The position numbers were made by a program, and so were the translations under genes. Below, one piece after another: positions 42,141-50,500 of a stretch of 64,000 bases of DNA. The stretch spans positions 2,790,001 through 2,854,000 of the forward strand of contig NZ_CP051201.1 in the NCBI RefSeq assembly GCF_024181285.1, written 5' to 3'. This stretch comes from Treponema sp. OMZ 790. GTDB taxonomy: Bacteria; Spirochaetota; Spirochaetia; Treponematales; Treponemataceae. A model generated the notes under the pieces. It did not search any database, had not been told where the DNA came from, and saw only the letters and a program-made list of their open reading frames with translations. Each line of letters opens with the position of its first letter. Position 1 is the first letter of the stretch.

Positions 42141-42141
42141 A

Positions 42142-43350
42142 CTATTCTCCGTATTCGAGCAAAAAGTCGATTAGGTTTTTGTGGATAATTCCGTCCTGAC
42201 TAAAATCCATAGAATCCAAAGAGAGTACATATTTAGGGAAATTATCTTTGATTGACTTATAAACCCCGAATTCCCTTTCTCTTGTGGATTCATTTCCAAT
42301 GTTATAAGCTACCTGATAATAAGAAACATCGTTTTCACTTTTTGCTATAAAATCGATTTCTTTGTCTTTTACCTTGCCTATCGTAACCTCATAACCTCGT
42401 GAGCGAAGTTCAATATAAACAATATTTTCAAGAACCCTTTCAATATCCTTTGTGTTGGAAAATCCCCGAGCCTGCCTAAAACCGTGATCCGTCAAATAGT
42501 ATTTTTCGTCGATTTTAAGTACTTTTTTTCCCGCAGTATCATAGCGGGGCACTGTTTTTATGATAAAGGCCTTACTGCAATATTCCAAATAATTGAGTAC
42601 CGTATCTGCCGAAACATTTCTGTTTTCATTTTTAAAATAATTTTTTATACTGTTTGCCGAAAAAGTGTGCCCTATGTTTTCCATTGCATAATCTAAAATA
42701 CGGTTAAAAATATCGACATCCCTTATACTGTTGTACTGTAAAACATCCTTAACCAAAACAGTGTTGTAAACGTCATTTAAGTATTTGAAGGACGGTCCTT
42801 CCTCCAAATTAAAATACTTTAAAAAAGGCATTCCTCCCGTTTTAACAAAGGCAGAAAATAAATCTTCACGCGAAACAGCCTTACCGTCAAAGCACCTTAT
42901 AAATTCTCCAAAGCTGAAAGGCTGAATTTCAAATTCTACATATCTTCCTGCCAAAAGGCTTGCAAGGTCTCCTGAAAGTAAGCCGGAATTTGAGCCCGTC
43001 AGATAAATATCGCAATCCAAATCAACCCGCAGCCCGTTTATAACCTGTTCCCAATTTTCCACAAATTGTATTTCATCAAAGAAAAAATATATCTTTCCGG
43101 TTAAGTCTTTAATCAAAGGTTTGAGGTATTCAATCAAAGCTTCGGCCTTATTTACCGTAAAAAATTCTATGGATTCAAAATTAAGGTAAATTTTATTTTT
43201 ATCGGGTACATGGTTTAAAACTTCATCCTTTATGAGCAGTAAAATAGTCGATTTTCCTGCCCGTCTCATACCGGATAGAACCTTAATAATAGGCTTATCA
43301 ATAAACTTCCGAATTTTTTCCATATATCGGGATCTTGTAATATAGCTCAT
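42142..43350 (-). CDS. ATP-binding protein, AAA family with DUF4143
   Basis: The protein has 402 residues. The AAA_14-type ATPase domain has Walker A SGMRRAGKST near residue 27 and Walker B-like IYFFFDEIQFVENW. A winged-helix/DUF4143 region with a nuclease-like end (KEIDFIAKS) follows. These proteins are common, mobile and multicopy in anaerobes; the role is unclear. The stop lies one base from that of thiQ. Start ATG follows GAAGG. Confidence 0.85.
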   Translation of the reverse strand: MSYITRSRYMEKIRKFIDKPIIKVLSGMRRAGKSTILLLIKDEVLNHVPDKNKIYLNFESIEFFTVNKAEALIEYLKPLIKDLTGKIYFFFDEIQFVENWEQVINGLRVDLDCDIYLTGSNSGLLSGDLASLLAGRYVEFEIQPFSFGEFIRCFDGKAVSREDLFSAFVKTGGMPFLKYFNLEEGPSFKYLNDVYNTVLVKDVLQYNSIRDVDIFNRILDYAMENIGHTFSANSIKNYFKNENRNVSADTVLNYLEYCSKAFIIKTVPRYDTAGKKVLKIDEKYYLTDHGFRQARGFSNTKDIERVLENIVYIELRSRGYEVTIGKVKDKEIDFIAKSENDVSYYQVAYNIGNESTREREFGVYKSIKDNFPKYVLSLDSMDFSQDGIIHKNLIDFLLEYGE

Positions 43351-43365
43351 TCCGGTTACCTTCTA

Positions 43366-43426
43366 AAATTCGATTATACACGAAATTTAAGGTAAAATCA
43401 AGGAGGATTTCGATTATAATCGAAAT
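43366..43426. promoter_or_regulatory. Two related palindromes upstream of the AAA/DUF4143 gene
   Basis: ATTTCGATTA-TAATCGAAAT (43407-43426) is a perfect 20-bp palindrome containing a TATAAT-type -10. AAATTCGATTATACACGAAA (from 43366) is a diverged copy. They are probably operators of an unknown regulator, perhaps the ATPase itself through its winged helix. Confidence 0.55.
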
Positions 43427-43454
43427 TTTAAGCAAAAAAATAAGCATTAATCCC

Positions 43455-44657
43455 TTATTTTAAGCCGCCTAAATCCAAATATTTTAGAACAGCGGCCAGC
43501 ATAGCAGAGGTTCCCTTGTAAAATAAAGACTCATCCATATCAAACTTATCCGAATGGTTAGGATAAATAGTTCCTTCTTTATGCACAACAGGATTGGATA
43601 AAAGGAAAAATGTACCGGGAGCTTTTTGTAAAAAGTAGGCCATATCTTCTCCTCCCATAGTGGGAATCGTGATCTCTTCTATGCAGTCATCTCCTAGAAT
43701 TTCCTTGGTATTTTTTATAAAGAATTCCGTAAATTCTTTATTGTTTACCAAAACAGGATATTTAAAATCATAGTCGGTTTTTGCTTCGGCCCGATAGGAT
43801 TCGGCTATACCGGAAGCTATCTCAGCCATCCGCTTTGCTGTAAATTTGCGGACAGTTTCATCGGTAACACGCACGGTGCCTTCAATAAAAACTTCATCGG
43901 GAATAATATTATAACTTGTGCCGCTGTGTATCTGGCAAACGGAAATAAGAGCATTCGATGTAGGCGGTAGTTCACGGCTTATGATTTTTTGCAAGGCAGA
44001 AACTATTTCACAAGCTATCGGGATAGGATCAACAGAAAGGTGGGGGTATGCACCATGAGCTCCTTTACCCTTAACAGTGATGTTAAACTTATCTGCCGAT
44101 GCAAAAAAAGCTCCGCAACAGGCTCCAAGTTTTCCTTTTTCAAGTCCCGGATAAATATAACCTGCGTGGAGGCCTATTACAGCATCGACTTTTGGATTTT
44201 CCATACAGCCTTCTTCAATCATGGGAAGAGCTCCTCCCGGAAATTCCTCTCCCGGTTGGAAGAGAATTTTGACACAGCCTTTAAATTCTGAAGATAATTC
44301 TTTTAACACCATGCAGGCGCCAAGAGCCATAGCAGTATGACCGTCATGCCCGCAAGCATGCATACAGCCTTCATGTTTTGATGCAAAACTCAATCCCGTA
44401 TTTTCTTTTATGGGCAGGGCATCCATATCTGCTCTTATTGCTATACATTTGCCTTTTTCTTTTCCTTCAATAATTGCAACTATAGCATTGCCGTTAACAA
44501 GTTTATGATAGGGGATTTTTAATTCATCAAGCTGTTTACAAACATAGTCTACAGTTTTGGGAAGGGATAATTCCAATTCGGGAATTTGATGTAAATCTCT
44601 CCTAATTTGAATTATTTTAGCTTCTTTTTGTTTAACCAAGTCAATTATATTATACAT
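43455..44657 (-). CDS. M20 family amidohydrolase/aminoacylase
   Basis: The protein has 400 residues. Metal ligands are visible in ACGHDGHTAMALG (near 100) and the catalytic Glu pair in LFQPGEE, with GLHAGYIY following. The lid/dimerisation domain is in the middle. Members hydrolyse N-acyl amino acids, hippurate or N-acetyl-diaminopimelate. Exact substrate not determinable. Single gene transcribed away from the second two-component operon. Start ATG lies 11 bases after GGAGG. Confidence 0.87.
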   Translation of the reverse strand: MYNIIDLVKQKEAKIIQIRRDLHQIPELELSLPKTVDYVCKQLDELKIPYHKLVNGNAIVAIIEGKEKGKCIAIRADMDALPIKENTGLSFASKHEGCMHACGHDGHTAMALGACMVLKELSSEFKGCVKILFQPGEEFPGGALPMIEEGCMENPKVDAVIGLHAGYIYPGLEKGKLGACCGAFFASADKFNITVKGKGAHGAYPHLSVDPIPIACEIVSALQKIISRELPPTSNALISVCQIHSGTSYNIIPDEVFIEGTVRVTDETVRKFTAKRMAEIASGIAESYRAEAKTDYDFKYPVLVNNKEFTEFFIKNTKEILGDDCIEEITIPTMGGEDMAYFLQKAPGTFFLLSNPVVHKEGTIYPNHSDKFDMDESLFYKGTSAMLAAVLKYLDLGGLK

Positions 44658-44812
44658 ATTTAACTCAAGCCTCCTTATATAAATTCCATATTAAATTATC
44701 GCATGACCTTTTACAGCTGTCAATACCAAATTTTTCTTTATTGATTTTTTTGATTTTTTAATTTATACTTAATATCTGGACGATATTTTAACCGAGGCTT
44801 TGCTGAGATCAT

Positions 44813-45913
44813 ATGCTTTTGTTTTTAGAAAATATTTTGATAGTTCTTTTTTCTTCTCTTTTTTTATTTATTACAACCGGCTCATTTATAGCAATTCCTT
44901 ACTTTATCATATTTTTTTCCATAGGATTATGGGGCGAAATGATGCACAACAACGTAAAACCGTTTATTTTTATTGTCTTTGTCATATTTACTGCAGTATT
45001 CGACAAAAATCTTGCATTTTTTACTCCGGTTTTTATGGCTGTAACTTGGGAAAATAAAGAAAGTGACGAAAAACATATCTTTATTATTTTTAAATTCTTC
45101 ATCCTATTTTGTCTTTTTTTTAATTTTAATTTAATCTTTTTTTTATTTTCCATAATTATATTTTTTTATTCCGTTGTTAAAAATGACTATATTCTTAAAA
45201 GTATGGAAGTAACAAGATTAAAGGATAAACTGACTGAAAACAGAATCAATTCTGAAAAGAGAGAGAGAATTTTACAAAATGACGTTTTAAAAAATGCTGA
45301 AGTTTTAATCTTAGCTGAAAGAAATAGAATTTCGGGAAGTCTGCATAATTCAATAGGTCACACATTGAGCGCAAGTATTTTGCAGGTAAACGCATTAAAA
45401 TATATTTCTAATCAAGAAGAAGTAAAGGAAAGTTTAAATGTTTTACAAACTTCTTTAGAAAACGGTATGACCGAGATAAGAGAATGCCTTCATAATATGC
45501 ATAATGATTCTTTTAATTTACAGACGGGATTGGAAGAAATTGCCGAAAAAACAAAAACACCTAAAATAAAATTGACATATAAAGCAGATGTAATTCCTTA
45601 TGAACTAAAATACGACATTCTATCGATTGTAAAGGAGAGCCTTTCAAATACAATTAAGCACAGCGGTGCAACCGAATTGAATATCAACATATTGGAACAT
45701 ATCGGTTTTTACTCTCTTATAATAAAAGATAATGGATGCGGATCTCAGGGAAAACAAATCAAAGATCTAAACCATGGAATAGGTTTAAAAGTGATAGCGG
45801 ACCTTGTAGAAAAACATAAGGGCAAAATTAATTTTTATTCCGACAACGGATTTAAAACCCATATCATATTTCCAAAAATAAAGGATGCACAAAATGAAAA
45901 TAATAATAGTTGA
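44813..45913 (+). CDS. Sensor histidine kinase, NarL-type
   Basis: The protein has 366 residues. The N-terminal ~130 residues contain about four or five membrane helices (MLLFLENILIVLFSSLFLF and following). A coiled coil (about 125-165) leads to the phosphoacceptor GSLHNSIGHTLSASIL (His near 178) and an ATPase domain with NTIKHSG and IKDNGCGSQGK. Partner of the overlapping response regulator. The signal is unknown. The start lacks a strong ribosome site. Confidence 0.82.
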   Translation: MLLFLENILIVLFSSLFLFITTGSFIAIPYFIIFFSIGLWGEMMHNNVKPFIFIVFVIFTAVFDKNLAFFTPVFMAVTWENKESDEKHIFIIFKFFILFCLFFNFNLIFFLFSIIIFFYSVVKNDYILKSMEVTRLKDKLTENRINSEKRERILQNDVLKNAEVLILAERNRISGSLHNSIGHTLSASILQVNALKYISNQEEVKESLNVLQTSLENGMTEIRECLHNMHNDSFNLQTGLEEIAEKTKTPKIKLTYKADVIPYELKYDILSIVKESLSNTIKHSGATELNINILEHIGFYSLIIKDNGCGSQGKQIKDLNHGIGLKVIADLVEKHKGKINFYSDNGFKTHIIFPKIKDAQNENNNS

Positions 45914-46499
45914 TGATGATTACCTTGTAGTTACTTCCCTCAAAACAATATTAAAAGCCAACGGATTCGATATAATTGCAAGCGGTTCAAGCGGAACTGA
46001 AGCCGTTACTCTTTTTAATGAATATAAGCCGGATATTATTTTGATGGATATTAGAATGGAAAATATGAACGGCATAGAAGCAAGCCGGCAAATTTTATCC
46101 GAACACGAAGATGCAAAAATATTGCTTTTGACAACATTTAATGATGAGGAATATATTACAAAAGCTATTAATTTCGGATGCAAAGGTTATATATTAAAAC
46201 AGAATATTGATTCGCTTATACCGGCTTTACATGCAGTCGCTGCAGGAAGCATCGTTTTCGATTCGGAAATAATATCGAAAATTCCTCAAACAAAACCGAC
46301 ACGCTCTCAATTTTCTGAAGATTTAAATGATAGGGAAACGGATGTTTTGGAATTGGTTGCAGACGGCCTTAATAACAAGGAAATATCAAATCGGCTTAGT
46401 TTAAGTGAAGGGACAGTCCGCAACTATGTTTCTTCTATACTTGAAAAACTTAATTTGCGGGATCGAACGCAATTAGTAGTTTATTATTATACAAGATAG
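45894..46499 (+). CDS. Response regulator, NarL/FixJ family
   Basis: The protein has 201 residues. The receiver domain (IIIVDDDYLVVTSL; Asp in IILMDIRMENMNG) is joined to a LuxR-type HTH (LNDRETDVLELVADGLNNKE). ATG 45894 is preferred because AAGG precedes it. It overlaps the kinase gene by 20 bases and is followed 12 bases later by the YihY-cNMP gene, which may be its target or partner. Confidence 0.87.
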   Translation: MKIIIVDDDYLVVTSLKTILKANGFDIIASGSSGTEAVTLFNEYKPDIILMDIRMENMNGIEASRQILSEHEDAKILLLTTFNDEEYITKAINFGCKGYILKQNIDSLIPALHAVAAGSIVFDSEIISKIPQTKPTRSQFSEDLNDRETDVLELVADGLNNKEISNRLSLSEGTVRNYVSSILEKLNLRDRTQLVVYYYTR

Positions 46500-46511
46500 G
46501 AGAACTTTTAT

Positions 46512-47819
46512 TTGAAAAAACGAAAAACTAAAAGTCAAAAATTTTTAGCTTGGTACACGAGGGTCGTTCAAGAGCAAAAAAAAGGGCTCTATGATTTTAA
46601 TCAAAAAATATATGTTACCATTTTATCTTTTGCAAATAATGATCTTTTAACTACAGCTGCAGCAGGAGCATATAATTTTTTGATGTCTGCTCTTCCTATC
46701 TTTATTTTAACTTTAACCGTTTTACTTCGAGTGCTAAAACAAAGCCCGCAGCAGGTAAAAGAAGCTATCAAGGCTCTTTCAATTTTTCAAAATACCATTG
46801 ACCTTGACCGATTTTTTTCTTTTCTTTTAAGTATAAACAGTTTTTCTTTTTTTGATTTTATAGTATTTATCTTTGTTTTGTGGATGGCCAGACGGTTTTT
46901 TGCAACTATCCAACATTCCATCAGAAAAGTGTACCGCAAAAAAGTAAAAATAACACCTTTGAAAACTAGTTTAATTGTCATTTTGGGTGAAATCATTGTA
47001 GTAATCTTTCTTGTTTTTTTGTTTATATTTTTGATAACGGGTTCCGCCGTATTTAGAAGCGATTTTGTTCAGCCTGTCTTTTCTGCAAATCTCTTAAGCC
47101 TTTTAAGGAATTTGTTTAGATTTGTTCCAGTCATTTTTATGCAGCTATTTGTTTGTTTGATATATTATTTTATGCCGCCCATAAAACCGCCTTTTAAAAC
47201 CGCTTTCGGTTCATCCGCAGCTTGTACCATATCTTATTATCTTATAAAAATATTTTTTACTTTTTTTAGGTCAACTGCTAAATTTACTTTTGTATACGGC
47301 CTTTTTACAAATGTAATATTGGTTTTGATGCAAGTATGGTTTTTCTTTTTCTTCTTTGTATTTTTTGCACAATTTATGTATGTAAATCAATTCTTTAACA
47401 GTTTCATAATTTCGCAGCTTTACAGGCTTCCAAAAGAAGATGCTCCGGGATTTTTTAATCAGTTTTTAAGACATCTTTTTATAGAACCGCCTAAAGAATA
47501 CAGAAAAAAAGCTATTTTCATAAAAGAAGGCACCTTCATTTTTAACTATGATGATAAATCAACTGAAATTTACTACATAATCGAAGGCTCTGTAAGAGTC
47601 ATAACGTCAAACAAAATTTTAGATTTGGGAAAGGGCGATTTATTCGGAGAATTTGCCTGTCTTCTAAACGGAAGAAGAACAGGCACTGCGGTTGCAAAAA
47701 CCGATTGTCTTTTGGCTGTAGTTCCTAAAAAACAATTTTTGGAAACTATTTCTATTGACGGAAATGTTTCTCGGCAGGCGTTAAAAATTTTAGCTGAATC
47801 TTTGATAGATACCAATTAA
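46512..47819 (+). CDS. YihY/BrkB-type membrane protein fused to a cyclic-nucleotide-binding domain
   Basis: The protein has 435 residues. The first ~300 residues are the YihY/virulence factor BrkB membrane domain (about six helices; AAGAYNFLMSALPIFILTLT near the start). The last ~100 residues are a Crp-like cNMP-binding domain: IYYIIEGSVRV, then GDLFGEFACLLNGRRTGTAV with the ribose-binding Glu and phosphate-binding Arg-Thr. TTG start follows AGGAGA. Third gene of the two-component operon. It is convergent with the operon encoding two nucleotide cyclases, so a cyclic nucleotide signal is a reasonable input. Function of YihY domains is unresolved. Confidence 0.82.
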   Translation: MKKRKTKSQKFLAWYTRVVQEQKKGLYDFNQKIYVTILSFANNDLLTTAAAGAYNFLMSALPIFILTLTVLLRVLKQSPQQVKEAIKALSIFQNTIDLDRFFSFLLSINSFSFFDFIVFIFVLWMARRFFATIQHSIRKVYRKKVKITPLKTSLIVILGEIIVVIFLVFLFIFLITGSAVFRSDFVQPVFSANLLSLLRNLFRFVPVIFMQLFVCLIYYFMPPIKPPFKTAFGSSAACTISYYLIKIFFTFFRSTAKFTFVYGLFTNVILVLMQVWFFFFFFVFFAQFMYVNQFFNSFIISQLYRLPKEDAPGFFNQFLRHLFIEPPKEYRKKAIFIKEGTFIFNYDDKSTEIYYIIEGSVRVITSNKILDLGKGDLFGEFACLLNGRRTGTAVAKTDCLLAVVPKKQFLETISIDGNVSRQALKILAESLIDTN

Positions 47820-47827
47820 AATTTTAT

Positions 47828-47862
47828 AAAAAACGCTTTAGAAATAATCTAAAGCGTTTTTT
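47828..47862. terminator. Bidirectional terminator
   Basis: The perfect stem AAAACGCTTTAGA / TCTAAAGCGTTTT has a five-base loop and T-runs on both sides. It lies between convergent operons ending at 47819 and 47866. Confidence 0.88.
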
Positions 47863-47865
47863 CCC

Positions 47866-49122
47866 TTATCTCTTTTTATTAAGCATTGTTAAAGTATAGT
47901 TTCCTAAAAAGCCGCCCACGACAAGACAAATTAAGAATATCCATCCTGAAAGTGAGAAGTTCGCAATTGGCGTATACAAAGCACCGACATTACATCCATT
48001 CGCTAACCTTGTTCCAAAACCCATTGCAAAACCTCCAATTGCAAAAATAAACACATCTTTTAACTTGATTTTTAATTCAGACTTAAAATTTTCTGTAAAA
48101 CTTCCTGCAAGAAGAAGACATATCATAGTTCCTATAATAATTCCTATATTTTGTACATAAGACGGATTCTCAAAGAAAGGCATTGTGTAAGGCCCGGGCT
48201 TACCTCCGGTAAAGGCAACAATGGAATCAACACTCATTCCAAAAAATTTTAACACTCTTCCGAACCAAAACCCGAAAGGAGCTGAAGCACCCCAGCCTGT
48301 CTTTGTAACCCCCATTAAAAGTGTAAACAAAACAGAAAGTAAAACGGCGCCTATAGTTAAAGACCAAGGTTCGACAAAGACTTTTGTGTAAGTTACTTCA
48401 CTAAAGAATTTATAATTATGAGTATCAAGTTCTTTTACGGCCTCCTGATCTTTTTCGGATCCGACTCCTGAATATTGATTATTCTTTTTTCTTTTGCTTT
48501 CATACATATATGAAATTACGACAACAATACCTGCAAACAAAGCTGTTAAAATAATTGCACCTAAATAACCGCCCTTGCCTTCCGAAGCAAACAAGTCAGG
48601 CAGAAAAACGCCTCGGCCTGTTCCGCTTTTAAACCAAGAATCTTTAACCCAAGACTGTCTAGCTTGAAAAGGAAAGCCCACAAAAACACCTATTCCGAAA
48701 AATAAAAGGGTAATAAAGGCTCTTGGCAAACCTGTAACCAAGTCTGTAAGAGTTCCTGTTGCACAGCAAGATGAATAACTCATACCGAAGCCGAAGAGGA
48801 TACCGCCTAAGATTAAGCCTAAATTAATAGGGTTAATCCAAAGGTTATAAGTCTTAACATCTCCAAACATAAGAAAGGCTGAAGTGAGAATTGCAGAAAT
48901 TACAAACATAAACATCAAAGATCTCATAAGTTTGGTAGAGCCTGTTCGATATGCTCTATTGATACTTCCTGCGAACCCGAAGTATGAACGGGTCAAAACA
49001 TAGCCCAAAGCCATTCCCATTACCCACTTAAAAAACAACATATCCGTCTTTAATAAAACGGATCCCAAAACAATGCTTAAAACAAGCACTGCAAAACCGA
49101 TAATGTTTTCGATTCTTTTCAT
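47866..49122 (-). CDS. YeeE/YedE family sulfur-compound (thiosulfate) transporter
   Basis: This is a 418-residue membrane protein with about ten helices. Paired cysteine-containing motifs SYSSCCATGTLTDLV and RLANGCNVGALYTPIANFSL are characteristic of YeeE/YedE (TsuA) proteins, which move thiosulfate or similar sulfur compounds. Last gene of a five-gene operon with a CoA-disulfide reductase/rhodanese, which supports a role in sulfane sulfur handling. Confidence 0.83.
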   Translation of the reverse strand: MKRIENIIGFAVLVLSIVLGSVLLKTDMLFFKWVMGMALGYVLTRSYFGFAGSINRAYRTGSTKLMRSLMFMFVISAILTSAFLMFGDVKTYNLWINPINLGLILGGILFGFGMSYSSCCATGTLTDLVTGLPRAFITLLFFGIGVFVGFPFQARQSWVKDSWFKSGTGRGVFLPDLFASEGKGGYLGAIILTALFAGIVVVISYMYESKRKKNNQYSGVGSEKDQEAVKELDTHNYKFFSEVTYTKVFVEPWSLTIGAVLLSVLFTLLMGVTKTGWGASAPFGFWFGRVLKFFGMSVDSIVAFTGGKPGPYTMPFFENPSYVQNIGIIIGTMICLLLAGSFTENFKSELKIKLKDVFIFAIGGFAMGFGTRLANGCNVGALYTPIANFSLSGWIFLICLVVGGFLGNYTLTMLNKKR

Positions 49123-49138
49123 ATCAACTCCTGATAAA

Positions 49139-50491
49139 TTATTCTTTATATTTTCGGCGAGTACCGAATTTATAAAATAGAAAACCTAATAGCGTCCAAG
49201 CTATCAAAAAAAACATCGACCCTTTTGTCAGTTGCGCCGGAGAGCCCGGAATTAAAAGAAGGCCTATAAATATCAAACCTATAAGGCTTGAAAAACTACT
49301 CATCATTTTTTCAAATAAGTTTTCACCTTTTCGAATTCCTATTATACCCACATAGGTATAAGCCAGAGCTGCCAATACAGAGGCCATATCCACAATCAAA
49401 ATAATTACCTCTCTTCCTATCCAGGGTCCTATTAAACTTATACCCGCGACAAACAAAATTGCATTCGGATATAAATTCTTATCGTTTTTTTTGCCTAAAA
49501 AGGCCGGAGAAAGTTTTTCATTGGATAAGGCGCCAAGTAATTTACTGCTGCTTATCATAAAGCCGTTTATACCTCCGGTAACAGCCGCAAATATTGCAAT
49601 GAGTAAAAAGAGAAACCCCGCAGAGCCGGTCTTACCGGTTACGGATGAGGCAACAGCCCACTCAACCTTTGCAGCTTCTTCAGGGCCATAACTCAAAGCT
49701 CCTATCATATTTAAAAGGCTATATAACAGAATTCCGAAAATTATGGAAATAATCGTAGGCAAATGTGTCTTAGATGGGGCAAAGTCCAAATCACACGACA
49801 CTTGCGGTACTACATCAAAACCCACAAACAAAAACGGAATTATAGCTATTACCGAAGCGGTCTTTGCCAACGATATTTTATCATAGCCCAAGTAATTATC
49901 GGAAAAAACTTTTAAATCGCTTTTCCCCATAATTATAAAAAATAATACTATAACAATCAACACAAGAGCAGAGCTCATAATATTCTGTATCTTTGCACTT
50001 AAAGAAAGCCCTCTTAGATTGATTATAGTAAAAACAATAATCGGAGCCGAGGCTATAAGAATATCGGCAAGATAAACACTTGTCGGCCCGAAATCATAAA
50101 TATAGCCCCATAACATCAATTCCCCGAAGATTTTACGCAATATAAGCACATAGGCTGTTGCATTTAAAGGAATCATACTCAAATAGCAAAGGCTCAATGA
50201 CCACCCCACAACAAACCCATGCACCTTTCCCATATTTGCCAAGGTATAAGAAAATTCGCCGCCTTCGCCCACATGATTATGCAGCATAATCTGATAGGCT
50301 TTTTGTATAACAATGATAAAAAGCCCGCCTATCATTAGCCCGAGAACGGTATTTACGACCCCTGAATTAGGTAAAAAAAGAGTTCCCGGCAAAATAAAAG
50401 AACCCCACCCGATAATAGAACCTATTACAAGATTTAAAACATCGAATTTCGATAAGCCCTTTACCTTTGCCGGTATTGTTTTATTTTCCAA
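49139..50491 (-). CDS. APC superfamily amino acid permease
   Basis: This is a 450-residue permease with about twelve helices. The first helix has the VIGSIIGWGSFILPG glycine-rich break typical of APC transporters. It lies 9 bp downstream of the CoA-disulfide reductase gene and 16 bp upstream of the YeeE/YedE gene. Substrate is probably an amino acid, perhaps a sulfur one from context; this is inference. Confidence 0.83.
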   Translation of the reverse strand: MENKTIPAKVKGLSKFDVLNLVIGSIIGWGSFILPGTLFLPNSGVVNTVLGLMIGGLFIIVIQKAYQIMLHNHVGEGGEFSYTLANMGKVHGFVVGWSLSLCYLSMIPLNATAYVLILRKIFGELMLWGYIYDFGPTSVYLADILIASAPIIVFTIINLRGLSLSAKIQNIMSSALVLIVIVLFFIIMGKSDLKVFSDNYLGYDKISLAKTASVIAIIPFLFVGFDVVPQVSCDLDFAPSKTHLPTIISIIFGILLYSLLNMIGALSYGPEEAAKVEWAVASSVTGKTGSAGFLFLLIAIFAAVTGGINGFMISSSKLLGALSNEKLSPAFLGKKNDKNLYPNAILFVAGISLIGPWIGREVIILIVDMASVLAALAYTYVGIIGIRKGENLFEKMMSSFSSLIGLIFIGLLLIPGSPAQLTKGSMFFLIAWTLLGFLFYKFGTRRKYKE

Positions 50492-50500
50492 ATACCTTTC

